Below are positions 35,077 to 43,686 of a DNA stretch of 64,000 nucleotides, one piece after another; the first letter of the stretch is position 1; each line of letters begins with the position of its first letter. Source of the stretch: SHLQ01 sp964451305 (lineage in GTDB: Bacteria > Actinomycetota > Acidimicrobiia > Acidimicrobiales > SHLQ01). The stretch spans positions 1 through 64,000 of the forward strand of contig CAYVHV010000001.1 in NCBI GenBank assembly GCA_964451305.1. Direction: 5' to 3'. The translations under genes and the position numbers were made by a program. The notes beneath the pieces are model-generated. The model searched no databases and was not told the origin of the DNA. It was given only the letters and a program-made list of their open reading frames with translations.

Positions 35077-36087
35077 ATGGCGATCGTATTTTTCAAAGGC
35101 AACGACGCATCGCTGCTGTCGAGCGCGGTCAAAGAGAAGGTCGACGCGCTCGTCGGCACCGGCGACGCTTCGCTCATGGTCGAAGAGCTCACCGAAGTCC
35201 AATACCGCTTGGAAGACGACTCGTTCGCCATCCGCCGGTTGGTCGACTCCGCACAAACCCCGCCATTTCTCACCGACCGACGAGTGGTCGTTGGCCGCCA
35301 CATGGGACGTTTCTCAAAAGCGGCCGATGTCGAAGCGCTGGTCAACTACCTCGGCGAACCGCTCGAAAGCACCGACCTCGTCCTCGTCTGGGAACGAGGC
35401 CAATCACCAAAACAAGATCGGCTCGCGAACGTCCCCAAATCGCTCAAAGAAGCACTCGAAGCCGCAGGCGCCGAAACCATCGAGACCAGCGTCCCCACCG
35501 GCAAGGGCGCCGATATGTGGCTCGAGCAGCAGATCAAACTCGCGTCGGTCACGCTCGACCGGAGAGCAACCCAACACCTCAGTGCTCACCTCGGCGATGA
35601 ACGCTCCCGCGTCGTCAACCTGCTGTCGACGCTCGAATCCGTCTACGGCGCTGGCGCCAAAGTTGGCGTCGAAGAGATCGAACCGTTCCTCGGCGACACC
35701 GGGGGAGTGCCGCCGTGGGAGCTCACCGATGCGATCGACTCGGGCAAGATCGACGTTGCGCTCGACAAGCTGCAACGCATGACCGGAACCGGCGGCCGAC
35801 ATCCCCTCCAAATCATGGCGAGCCTGCAAACGCACTATCTTCGAATGCTGCGCCTCGACGGAGCTCCGGTCAGCGGCGAGAAACAAGCAGCGCAACTGCT
35901 CGGGATGAAGGGCTCGACCTTTCCCGCCAAGAAAGCGCTGACGCAATCCAAGCGGCTCGGCTCTGATGGGGTGAAGCGGGCGGTCACCCTCCTCGCCGAT
36001 GCCGACCGAGGCTTGCGCGGTGAGTCCGGTTGGCCACCGGAGCTCGTGATGGAAGTTCTCGTTGCGCGGTTGGCGAACCTGAGATGA
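35077..36087 (+). CDS. holA: DNA polymerase III delta subunit
   Basis: A 336-residue clamp-loader subunit that opens the beta clamp. The N-terminal Rossmann-like domain has FFKGNDASLLSSAV, PPFLTDRRVVVGRHMG and LVLVWERG. The AAA+ lid and C-terminal collar follow: LSAHLGDERSRVVNLLSTLESVYG, PWELTDAIDSG and LQIMASLQTHYLRMLRLDG. There is no functional P-loop, as expected for delta. Its usual neighbours (comEA/comEC upstream, rpsT downstream) are here but separated by the 29.8-34.7 kb insert. Confidence 0.94.
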   Translation: MAIVFFKGNDASLLSSAVKEKVDALVGTGDASLMVEELTEVQYRLEDDSFAIRRLVDSAQTPPFLTDRRVVVGRHMGRFSKAADVEALVNYLGEPLESTDLVLVWERGQSPKQDRLANVPKSLKEALEAAGAETIETSVPTGKGADMWLEQQIKLASVTLDRRATQHLSAHLGDERSRVVNLLSTLESVYGAGAKVGVEEIEPFLGDTGGVPPWELTDAIDSGKIDVALDKLQRMTGTGGRHPLQIMASLQTHYLRMLRLDGAPVSGEKQAAQLLGMKGSTFPAKKALTQSKRLGSDGVKRAVTLLADADRGLRGESGWPPELVMEVLVARLANLR

Positions 36088-37172
36088 GCGTCGTCGTCAT
36101 CATCATCGGCATCGTGCTCGTCGTTTCGGTGCTCGCCGATGTGATCAACACGCTCGTCACCACCACAACGTCGACCTCAAAATGGTGGCTCACCCGAGTG
36201 CTCTATCGGGTGTCGTGGGCAATGACCTCGGCGATTGGTTCCCGCATCTCTGACGAGGAGCACCGGGAGCGCTTCTTCTCGATGTACGCACCGTTGTCGG
36301 TTTTAGCGATGCTCGTGTCGTGGGTGTGTCAACAGGTGCTGGGCTTCGGCCTGATCTGGTGGGGGATCGGTGGAATCTCAGGCGCCGAGTCCTTCGTCGA
36401 CGCGATCTACTTCTCCGGCGTCGTTTACTTCACCGTTGGCTTCGGCGAAGTAGTGCCGGTCGAGACCGTGCCACGATTCGGTGCGCTGATCGAAGCATTC
36501 TCCGGCGTGCTCACCACCGCCCTCGTCATTGGTTACCTCCCGGCGCTTTACTCGGCGTATTCAGAACGCGAGCAGAAGCTGCTCACGCTCGACGACGGCA
36601 GTGAAGGCCGGATGACCCCGACCAACCTGGTGCTCTCGCGATCGCCCGACGGCGACCCTCGCCAGCTGGACGACTTCTTCAAAGAGTGGGAGGCATGGAT
36701 CGCCCAAGTCCTCGAAACCCACACCACCTTCCCAATGCTGACCCTCTTTCGGTCTCAACACGACGGCCAAAGCTGGATAACGGCACTCGGCCTCGTCACC
36801 GATGCTGCGTTGCATGTCGAACTCACCGAAGGCGGCCAAGGACGCTCGGCGTATTGGGCGCTGCGTCGTTCGGTCCGGCTGTTGCACTACCTGACCGAAG
36901 GCGTTGACCTCACCGACTATCGCGACCGTATGTCCCAGCAAGCTGACGAATCCAGTGTGCGGACGCTCTACACCGCGCTCGAAGATCATGGCTTTCCGCT
37001 ACTGCCCTTCGAGGAAGCAGTGCCGCACGCGCTCGAGCTTCGTCTGACCTACATTGCCGAACTCGAATATCTGATCGACCAACTCCAAGCGCCGCGCGGG
37101 TTCTGGGGTCACCAGATCGGCCACGTCCACACCCATGCATCGTTGATCCCGATCGGCGATGACGATGCGTAG
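36084..37172 (+). CDS. Potassium-channel-like membrane protein with cytoplasmic C-terminal domain
   Basis: A 362-residue protein. Membrane helices are at about 1-20 and 65-95, then a pore loop YFTVGFGEVVPV carrying the K+ selectivity filter TVGFG, and a following helix at about 130-160. The remaining 200 residues are soluble and helical, with no RCK/TrkA domain that I recognise. The start overlaps holA (ATGA). It may be a two-pore-helix K+ or cation channel gated by its C-terminal domain; the ligand is not evident. Confidence 0.8.
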   Translation: MSVVVIIIGIVLVVSVLADVINTLVTTTTSTSKWWLTRVLYRVSWAMTSAIGSRISDEEHRERFFSMYAPLSVLAMLVSWVCQQVLGFGLIWWGIGGISGAESFVDAIYFSGVVYFTVGFGEVVPVETVPRFGALIEAFSGVLTTALVIGYLPALYSAYSEREQKLLTLDDGSEGRMTPTNLVLSRSPDGDPRQLDDFFKEWEAWIAQVLETHTTFPMLTLFRSQHDGQSWITALGLVTDAALHVELTEGGQGRSAYWALRRSVRLLHYLTEGVDLTDYRDRMSQQADESSVRTLYTALEDHGFPLLPFEEAVPHALELRLTYIAELEYLIDQLQAPRGFWGHQIGHVHTHASLIPIGDDDA

Positions 37173-37209
37173 GCATACATAAATTCACTAGCGAGCATGC
37201 TCTAGTTCG

Positions 37210-37491
37210 CTAGACGTCTCCAACCTTCGCCAACCAGACCGTCGCCCTGGCGCAGTCGGGGTCATCGACGAGATGGTTAACCACTTCGAAACCGTTGCTG
37301 GCCAAGAGGTCGCGATACTCCTCGGGGTCGAGGCTGGCGTGATAGAGCGGTTCGTCCTCCATCGTGCCGATCGAAACCCCGTGCTGATCCAACCGGTTCT
37401 TCTCGATCAACTGTTGTCCACGCTTAGCAGCCCATGCCGCGCCGTGGCGGCGGTAGATATCACCAATACCGCTCGCCTCTTCGCCACTCAT
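37210..37491 (-). pseudogene. Class I SAM methyltransferase with the catalytic core deleted
   Basis: A 93-residue frame that joins the first 30 residues of a methyltransferase (IYRRHGAAWAAKRGQQLIEK, as in the YERHAxAWDxxRG start of the family) directly to its last 55 residues (EPLYHASLDPEEYRDLLASNG, then DDPDCARATVWLAK). The roughly 110-130 residues between, including the DLGCGxG SAM-binding motif, are missing while the frame is kept. This looks like an in-frame internal deletion leaving a non-catalytic remnant. Family alignment is from memory. Confidence 0.65.
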
Positions 37492-37529
37492 GAGTCCACC
37501 CTAGCGAGACACTCCAAAACGACGAAAGA

Positions 37530-37570
37530 CGCCCCGAAGGGCGCCATTCGAGCGATATCCCCGAAGGGAT
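37530..37570 (-). terminator. Terminator hairpins after rpsT
   Basis: Two CGAA-loop hairpins follow the rpsT stop on the - strand: ATCCC/GGGAT at 37557-37570 and CGCCC/GGGCG at 37530-37543. The second is followed on the - strand by a T-rich tail (CTTTCGTCGTTTT), the pattern of an intrinsic terminator. Confidence 0.75.
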
Positions 37571-37590
37571 CAGAGCTTTGTCTATCTGAG

Positions 37591-37857
37591 CTAGGCGTTC
37601 TGAAGGCCGCGGACCTGAGCGGTCAGGCGGCTCTTGGTGCGGGCAGCGGTGTTCTTGTGCATCGTGCCCTTGCTTACTGCCTTGTCGATGCGCTTGATCG
37701 CAAGACGAAGCTTCTCGTCGACATCGTCATCTCCGGCCTCAGCGGCAGCGAGCACCGAACGGGTGCGGGTGCGGAGTTCTGCGCGGATCTGACGGTTGCG
37801 AGCGTTTCGCTTCTCCGTCTGGCGGTTGCGCTTAATTTGGCTCTTGATATTTGCCAC
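37591..37857 (-). CDS. rpsT: 30S ribosomal protein S20
   Basis: An 88-residue basic protein beginning VANIKSQIKRNRQTEKRNARNR, the standard S20 start; GTG at 37857 is the correct initiation codon, and the longer frame to 38001 is spurious. It binds 16S rRNA early in assembly. The KRIDKAVSKGTMHKNTAARTKSRL segment is the conserved C-terminal helix. It is divergent from lepA. Confidence 0.97.
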   Translation of the reverse strand: MANIKSQIKRNRQTEKRNARNRQIRAELRTRTRSVLAAAEAGDDDVDEKLRLAIKRIDKAVSKGTMHKNTAARTKSRLTAQVRGLQNA

Positions 37858-38017
37858 GGCGGCTTCGACCTCATTGTTTTGGACCCGTCGTTCGGGCCAG
37901 CAGGTAATCGTAGCCGGATGAGCGAGCGTCGCAACTCCTCGGGAGCCGAAAGACACGCATCTATTCCGGGCGTGTGAACCGGAAGTGGCGCCGATTCGCA
38001 ATACCCTTTACTCACTC

Positions 38018-39802
38018 ATGGACCAGTCGCTCATTCGCAACACGTCGATCATTGCTCACATCGATCACGGCAAGTCGACGCTCGCCGACCGCATGCTCGA
38101 ACTCACCGGCGCGGTAGAGAAGCGCGATATGAAGGCGCAATACCTCGATTCGATGGATCTCGAGCGCGAGCGCGGCATCACCATCAAGCTCCAGTCGGTG
38201 CGCCTCGACTGGAAAGACCACATCATCAACCTCATCGATACGCCCGGTCACGTCGACTTTGGCTATGAGGTTTCCCGGTCGCTCGCCGCATGCGAAGGCG
38301 TGATCCTCGTCGTCGATGCCGCCCAGGGCATCGAAGCCCAAACGCTGGCCAACTGTTACCTCGCGCTCGAGAACGATCTGGAGATCGTCGCCGCGCTCAA
38401 CAAGATCGACCTGCCAGCCGCCGAGCCAGACAAGTACGCCGAAGAGATCGAGAACGTCCTCGGCATCCCAGCCGAAGACATCCTGCGCATCAGCGCAAAG
38501 ACCGGCGAGGGCGTCGAAGACCTGCTCGATGCGGTCATCGAACGAACCCCACCGCCAGCCGGTGACCCGTCGGGAGATCCGAAAGCGCTCATCTTCGACA
38601 GCCACTTCGATCCATATCGCGGCGTTATCTCGTCGATCCGCGTCGTCGACGGGACGATCCGCACGAAGAGCAAAGCGCTGTTCATGCAGGCAAACGCCAC
38701 CCACGACATCGAAGAGATCGGTGTACGGACGCCCGAGAACACGCCGGTCAAAGAACTCAGCGCTGGCGAGGTCGGCTACCTCATCGCCGGCATCAAAGAC
38801 GTTGGCGAAGCTCGTTCTGGTGAGACCATCACGAGCGCACGCAAGCCAGCAGCCGAACCTCTCGACGGCTACCAAGAGCCGCTGCCCATGGTCTTCTCCG
38901 GTCTCTATCCAATCGACGGAGACGAATACCCGGCGCTGCGCGAAGCGCTCGAAAAGCTCCGCCTCAACGACTCGTCCTACACCTTCGAACCAGAGACATC
39001 GGGTGCGCTCGGCTTCGGATTCCGTTGCGGCTTCCTCGGCCTACTCCACATGGAGATCGTCCGAGAGCGCCTTGAACGAGAGTTCGGTCTCAGCCTGATC
39101 TCCACCGCACCGTCGGTGAAGTACAACGTGCATAAGTCCGACGGCACCGAGATGCTCATCGATAACCCATCGGAGCTTCCCGATGGCGCCGAGATCGAGT
39201 TCATCGAAGAGCCGATGCTCAAGGTGAGCGTCGTGACCCCGTCGGATTACACCGGCGCGATGATGGACCTTTGCCAGAGCCGTCGCGGTGAGATGAAGAA
39301 GATGGAGTACCTCTCACCCGAGCGTGTCGAGCTTTCCTATCGCCTTCCACTCGCCGAGGTCGTCCTCGACTTCTTCGATCAGATGAAGAGCCGGTCGCAG
39401 GGATACGCCAGCCTCGACTACGAGCCCGACGGCATGCAGCGCTCGAAGCTGGTCAAGGTCGACATCTTGTTGTCCGGCGATCCGGTCGACGCGTTCTCCA
39501 CGATCGTCCACGACGATCGCAGCTACGAGTACGGCAAGAAGATGACCGAGAAGCTCAAAGAGCTCATCCCGCGTCAACAGTTCGACGTGCCGATCCAGGC
39601 CGCTATCGGCGGACGGTTCATCGCCCGCCAAACCGTCAAGGCATACCGCAAGGACGTGACCGCCAAGCTCTACGGCGGCGATATCACCCGGAAGAACAAG
39701 CTGCTGAAGAAGCAGAAAGAGGGCAAGAAGCGGATGAAGTCGATCGGTTCGGTCGATATCCCTCAAGAAGCCTTCGTCTCCGCACTCAAGCTCGACGAAT
39801 AG
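38018..39802 (+). CDS. lepA: Elongation factor 4 (back-translocating GTPase LepA)
   Basis: A 594-residue translational GTPase. GTP motifs: AHIDHGKSTLADR (G1), RGITIK (G2), DTPGHVDFGYEVSR (G3), ALNKIDLP (G4). Domains II and III follow, then the EF-4-specific C-terminal domain (RQQFDVPIQAAIGGRFIARQT, KNKLLKKQKEGKKRMKSIG). Full length and no missing motif. The ATG at 38018 gives the usual short MDQSLIRN start. Confidence 0.98.
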   Translation: MDQSLIRNTSIIAHIDHGKSTLADRMLELTGAVEKRDMKAQYLDSMDLERERGITIKLQSVRLDWKDHIINLIDTPGHVDFGYEVSRSLAACEGVILVVDAAQGIEAQTLANCYLALENDLEIVAALNKIDLPAAEPDKYAEEIENVLGIPAEDILRISAKTGEGVEDLLDAVIERTPPPAGDPSGDPKALIFDSHFDPYRGVISSIRVVDGTIRTKSKALFMQANATHDIEEIGVRTPENTPVKELSAGEVGYLIAGIKDVGEARSGETITSARKPAAEPLDGYQEPLPMVFSGLYPIDGDEYPALREALEKLRLNDSSYTFEPETSGALGFGFRCGFLGLLHMEIVRERLEREFGLSLISTAPSVKYNVHKSDGTEMLIDNPSELPDGAEIEFIEEPMLKVSVVTPSDYTGAMMDLCQSRRGEMKKMEYLSPERVELSYRLPLAEVVLDFFDQMKSRSQGYASLDYEPDGMQRSKLVKVDILLSGDPVDAFSTIVHDDRSYEYGKKMTEKLKELIPRQQFDVPIQAAIGGRFIARQTVKAYRKDVTAKLYGGDITRKNKLLKKQKEGKKRMKSIGSVDIPQEAFVSALKLDE

Positions 39803-39815
39803 CGGCCGGCGAGAG

Positions 39816-40247
39816 CTAGCCGAAGGTTCCGTCGTCGTTGACGGTGGTGAACGGGTTGTACGCAATCTCCCATTGCTCGCCGCTCGGGCCAGCGATATAG
39901 CCCGAGTACCCACCCCAGAAGACCTTCTCCGGTGCTTTCAGCACGGTGACGTCGTGTTCAGCGAAACGAGCGAACAGGGCATCGACCTCTTCTTCGGTGT
40001 TCACGTTGTAGGCCATCGTGAACCCATTTGGAGCAGTCACTTCTGAGCCGTGTTCTTCAGCGAACTTGGCGAGCGGATAGAGGGCAAACTTGAAGCCGTT
40101 CATCGAGTAGAACGCGATGTTGGCGGCCTCGGCCTCATCGGCATCATCGGGCGTCCACCCAAACGCTGTGTTGTAGAACGCTCGTGCCTCGTCGAGGTCA
40201 AGTACCGCAATGGTGAAGATCGAAATGCGTTGATCTAACGGGTTCAT
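39816..40247 (-). CDS. VOC-superfamily (glyoxalase-like) protein
   Basis: A 143-residue protein with two beta-alpha-beta-beta-beta modules: ISIFTIAVLDLDEARAFYNTAFGW at the start and the second module ending GYIAGPSGEQWEIAYNP. Metal-ligand positions are degenerate (the first His is Thr/Ile-like in IFTIAV), so it may be a binding or resistance-type member rather than a glyoxalase. Monocistronic, convergent with lepA. Confidence 0.85.
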   Translation of the reverse strand: MNPLDQRISIFTIAVLDLDEARAFYNTAFGWTPDDADEAEAANIAFYSMNGFKFALYPLAKFAEEHGSEVTAPNGFTMAYNVNTEEEVDALFARFAEHDVTVLKAPEKVFWGGYSGYIAGPSGEQWEIAYNPFTTVNDDGTFG

Positions 40248-40735
40248 GTGTGCAATCTTTCACTCGATGTGCGGGCCGGGCATTGTTGTCTGCGGCCCAA
40301 AGGTGAGGATAGGCTCACCACCGGTTTGGATATTCCTGACGTGTGGGACGACGGCAGAGGTTGGTATGTGGACACTACATGCCTCGCTTCTGGCCATGCA
40401 GAAGGTGATTTCACCGTGATACGTATCGCTCTCGCAATCAGTGCGGCCGTCGTGGCCGGCACGACGATTGTCTCCCGCAATGGAACGTGCGACCTCAACA
40501 GCCCGTGCCGAACGTGTCGGAGCCGATCACTCGTCGGTGCGTAGTCCTCCTCGTGGTTTCTCACCCAGCCGCACACCTCTGCCGACTTCATCGTCCGGTA
40601 CCGAGTGGGCGACACCGCGATAGACGCAAACTGCAACAACGTTTTTTCTTGACCGCTTGTAACTAGCGTCGAGCACACTGCTCGCTCACGCTCGGTACGC
40701 CCTGCATGGGGTGCAGGCTTGTAGCCTGTATAGCG
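40248..40735. other. 488-base intergenic region before hrcA
   Basis: No convincing gene. A GTG at 40416 opens a 42-codon frame to 40544 with a signal-peptide-like start (IRIALAISAAVVAGTTIV) followed by a Cys-rich tail; it could be a small secreted peptide or chance. A TTGACC box at 40649 may belong to the hrcA promoter. A small inverted repeat CCTGCA-TGCAGG lies at 40701-40717. I do not see a CIRCE element. Confidence 0.4.
40701..40717 (+). promoter_or_regulatory. Inverted repeat upstream of hrcA
   Basis: CCTGCA (40701-40706) and TGCAGG (40712-40717) form a 6-bp inverted repeat with a five-base centre, 19 bases before the hrcA ATG. It is a possible operator but does not match CIRCE. Confidence 0.3.
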
Positions 40736-41725
40736 ATGTTGGATGATCGGAAAATGGCCATTTTGCGGGCCGTTGTAGAGACATATATCGAAACCGCCGA
40801 ACCTGTGGGTTCAACCGCGGTCAGCGATGTGACGAAGCTCGAAGTCTCCTCCGCGACCATTCGCAACGAACTGGCACAACTCGATCAGCAGGGGTATCTC
40901 ACCCAGCCGCACACCAGCGCCGGACGAGTTCCCACCGACAAGGCCTACCGGGCATTCGTTGATGGCATTTCCGAACCGAACCTCGATCGCAGCGAAAGCG
41001 AACGCGTCGCCGACTTCTTCGATCACGCCCACGGCGAGATCGAAGGCATGCTCGGTCGCACATCGAAGCTCCTTTCTGAAATGACCGGCGTGACGTCGGT
41101 TGTCGTTGCACCCGACCGCGATCAAGCGACGGTCAAAAGCGTCCAACTCGTGCAGCTCGCTCCGTCGGTCGTGCTCGCCGTGATGGTGCTCTCCGATGGC
41201 ACGGTCGAAAAGTGCACGATCGAAACGGTCGAAGAAGCCGACGAGGTTTCTCTCGCAATCGCGAATGGCCATTTGAGCGCGGCGATGGTCGGGCGGAACA
41301 TCGGCAAAGAAGCAGCGCCGCAACCGAGCGGGAATGCAAGTGCCGACCGTCTGGTTGAGTCAGCACGTGCCGTCCTCACCACTCAAGAAACCGCCGGCGA
41401 CGTCTATGTCGGTGGCCGATCGAGCGTTCCCACGTTCGGCGCGGCCGAAACCATGCGCGAAGTACTGTCCCTTCTCGAAACCCAGCTGGTCGTGGTGACA
41501 TTGCTTCGTGACGTCATCGGACGCGGCATGTCGGTCGCCATTGGCGAAGAGACCGGCGTCGACCCTCTCGCCGATTGCTCGCTCGTTGTCGCCCCATATT
41601 CTGGCGAAGGTAACCAGATCGGAACCATCGGCCTGCTAGGACCTACACGTATGAACTACCCGCATGCGATGGCAGCAGTAGCTGTGGTCTCCAAATCGCT
41701 CGGCAAACGACTGAGCGAGGGCTGA
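40736..41725 (+). CDS. hrcA: Heat-shock repressor HrcA
   Basis: A 329-residue repressor of chaperone genes. The N-terminal winged helix contains VGSTAVSDVTKLEVSSATIRNELAQLDQQGYLTQPHTSAGRVPT, the hallmark of HrcA. The middle has a GAF-like dimerisation domain, and the C-terminus holds GLLGPTRMNYPHAM. The start is the ATG at 40736 (MLDDRKMAIL); the longer frame is not supported. No CIRCE box is visible upstream, so it may not repress itself. It is followed at once by dnaJ. Confidence 0.96.
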   Translation: MLDDRKMAILRAVVETYIETAEPVGSTAVSDVTKLEVSSATIRNELAQLDQQGYLTQPHTSAGRVPTDKAYRAFVDGISEPNLDRSESERVADFFDHAHGEIEGMLGRTSKLLSEMTGVTSVVVAPDRDQATVKSVQLVQLAPSVVLAVMVLSDGTVEKCTIETVEEADEVSLAIANGHLSAAMVGRNIGKEAAPQPSGNASADRLVESARAVLTTQETAGDVYVGGRSSVPTFGAAETMREVLSLLETQLVVVTLLRDVIGRGMSVAIGEETGVDPLADCSLVVAPYSGEGNQIGTIGLLGPTRMNYPHAMAAVAVVSKSLGKRLSEG

Positions 41726-41726
41726 G

Positions 41727-42854
41727 ATGGCAGATCACTACAGCGTCCTCGGCGTTTCCAAGCAGGCGACCGAATCTGAGATCAAAAAGGCCTACCGTTC
41801 GATGGCCCGGCAGTATCACCCGGACCAGAACCCCGGCGATGCTGAAGCCGAAGCGAAGTTCAAAGAGATCGCCAACGCGTACGAAGTCCTCGGCGATCAA
41901 GATCGCCGTGCTCGTTATGACCGCTTCGGAGACGATGGCCTCGGCGGCCAAGGCGGCGCCGGCCCCGGCGCAGGTCCGTTCGGCGCCAACCTCGGCGACA
42001 TCTTCGAGACGTTCTTCGGCCAAGGTGGCGGGCCCTTTGGCGGCGGCGCACGCGGACCGAGCGGTCCACCACCGGGCGAAGACCTCGAAACCGTTCTCAA
42101 GCTCGACCTTCCCGAGGCGGTGTTCGGCGGCGAGAAAATGGTCACCATCAAAACCGCCACCGCATGCGAACCCTGCGATTCGACTGGCGCCGAGCCGGGC
42201 ACCGGCACGACCCGATGCACCGAATGCGCAGGCGCAGGCCAAGTCCAGCGGGTACGCCAGTCGATTCTCGGGCAGATGGTCACCACCGCGCAGTGCCCAA
42301 CGTGTCACGGCAGGGGAGAGACGATCGATCAAGCCTGCAGCACCTGCGATGGCCAAGGCCGCCAGGTCGAAGAGGTCAGTTACACCGTCGATGTCCCACC
42401 GGGCGTCGACTCGGGTTCGACCCTGCGGCTCACCGGTCGTGGCGCCGTCGGCCCACGCGGCGGTTCACAAGGCGACCTCTATGTCCACATCGATGTTGCG
42501 CCTCACGAACTGTTCACACGCGAAGGAAACGACCTCATCCTCGACCAGCCCATCGGCTTTGCCCAGGCTGCACTCGGCGCCGAACTCGAGATCCCAACGC
42601 TCGAAGAAGCCGAGACCCTCCTCGTTCCAGCCGGAACGAACAGCGGCAAGAAGTTCCGACTTCGCGCCAAGGGCGTCCCTCATGTCAACGGCCGCGGTCG
42701 AGGCGACCTCGTGGTCAACCTGAACGTTGCGACACCGACGGACATGACCGACGAGCAAGAAGCGCTGCTTCGACAGTTCGCCGAACTTCGCGCTGAATCG
42801 GTCGCCCCACCAGACGATGGCTTCTTCAGCAAGGTCAAGTCAGCCTTCAAGTGA
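41727..42854 (+). CDS. dnaJ: Chaperone DnaJ (type I)
   Basis: A 375-residue Hsp40. The J domain (1-70) has the HPD motif (YHPDQNPGD). A Gly/Phe-rich region covers about 72-115. Four zinc-binding CxxC repeats follow: CEPC, CTEC, CPTC, CSTC. The C-terminal substrate-binding domains include GVDSGSTLRLTGRG. It stimulates DnaK ATPase. dnaK and grpE are not in the window, so this is the second, hrcA-linked dnaJ typical of Actinobacteria. Confidence 0.97.
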   Translation: MADHYSVLGVSKQATESEIKKAYRSMARQYHPDQNPGDAEAEAKFKEIANAYEVLGDQDRRARYDRFGDDGLGGQGGAGPGAGPFGANLGDIFETFFGQGGGPFGGGARGPSGPPPGEDLETVLKLDLPEAVFGGEKMVTIKTATACEPCDSTGAEPGTGTTRCTECAGAGQVQRVRQSILGQMVTTAQCPTCHGRGETIDQACSTCDGQGRQVEEVSYTVDVPPGVDSGSTLRLTGRGAVGPRGGSQGDLYVHIDVAPHELFTREGNDLILDQPIGFAQAALGAELEIPTLEEAETLLVPAGTNSGKKFRLRAKGVPHVNGRGRGDLVVNLNVATPTDMTDEQEALLRQFAELRAESVAPPDDGFFSKVKSAFK

Positions 42855-43528
42855 GCGAGCAGCTCGCCGGTTCGCCCGGACCACACGTGTTCGTCGATTC
42901 GCTCGATGACATCGTCGTTGATGAACACGACCTCGATCACCTCGCAAAGTCGCTTCGGATGCGCGAAGGCGACCCGCTGACGGCGAGCGACGGCGCCGGC
43001 AACTGGCGCCAGGTCGAGTTCTCAACCTCTGGAGTGCTGAAGCCGGTCGGTGATGTCGTTGTCGTTCCTACGCCAGCGCAGCCGAGCACGGTGGCATTCT
43101 CGTTGACGAAGAGCTCAAAACCCGAATGGGTCATTCAGAAACTCACCGAGCTCGGCGTGCAACACATCGTGGTGCTCAGCAGCGAACGGACGATCGTGCG
43201 CTGGGATGAAGCCAAGGTCGACAAGGCGCTCGATCGTTGGCGGCGGATCATCCGAGAAGCTGCCATGCAAAGCCATCAAGTTCGGCTGCCGACGGTCGAC
43301 GGAGTGGTGCCAGCGATCGACTGGTTACGTCGTCCAGAGGTTGCGATCGCACACTTCGGTGGAGGCCCGATCGGACCGGTTCGATCGATCGCGATCGGTC
43401 CTGAAGGCGGGTGGTCCGACGACGAAGTCGCTGCCGCGTCGACCACAATTTCGCTCGGATCGACCGTGCTTCGAGCCGAGACCGCTGCCATCGCAGCAGG
43501 GGTTCTGTTGACCTCGACGAACGGCTGA
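42851..43528 (+). CDS. rsmE: 16S rRNA m3U1498 methyltransferase
   Basis: A 225-residue SPOUT methyltransferase that modifies U1498 of 16S rRNA. An N-terminal PUA-like RNA-binding part (HVFVDSLDDIVVDEHDLDHLAKSLRM) is followed by the trefoil knot: KPEWVIQKLTELGV and IAIGPEGGWSDDE with LGSTVLRAETAAI. The GTG start overlaps the dnaJ stop as GTGA. The hrcA-dnaJ-rsmE order is widely conserved. Confidence 0.94.
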   Translation: MSEQLAGSPGPHVFVDSLDDIVVDEHDLDHLAKSLRMREGDPLTASDGAGNWRQVEFSTSGVLKPVGDVVVVPTPAQPSTVAFSLTKSSKPEWVIQKLTELGVQHIVVLSSERTIVRWDEAKVDKALDRWRRIIREAAMQSHQVRLPTVDGVVPAIDWLRRPEVAIAHFGGGPIGPVRSIAIGPEGGWSDDEVAAASTTISLGSTVLRAETAAIAAGVLLTSTNG

Positions 43529-43531
43529 AAC

Positions 43532-43563
43532 CACACCCGAAGAAAGCGCCGTTCGCGGGTGTG
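43532..43563 (+). terminator. Terminator after rsmE
   Basis: CACACCCG (43532-43539) pairs perfectly with CGGGTGTG (43556-43563), followed by an A/T-rich tract (ACAAATTAATTT). It ends the hrcA-dnaJ-rsmE operon. Confidence 0.7.
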
Positions 43564-43626
43564 ACAAATTAATTTCTCTCGTCTGGACCACTAAACCTGA
43601 TTCTGTCTAGGGTGTGCCCCACATCG

Positions 43627-43657
43627 TCACTGTGAGCGGTTTACCTACGTCACAGTG
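43627..43657 (+). promoter_or_regulatory. Two TCAC-GTG near-palindromes before the bldD-like gene
   Basis: TCACTGTGA (43627-43635) is a perfect 9-bp palindrome and TCACAGTG lies at 43650-43657, about 22-23 bp further on, both within 60 bases of the start at 43687. They resemble, without exactly matching, BldD-type boxes with TCAC/GTGA half-sites, and suggest autoregulation. Confidence 0.45.
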
Positions 43658-43686
43658 CGATCTGGCGCACGGCTATTGAGGACAAC

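Noticed and set aside
40248..40735. CIRCE operator before hrcA
   Set aside because: No TTAGCACTC-N9-GAGTGCTAA-like sequence is present; only a short unrelated inverted repeat.
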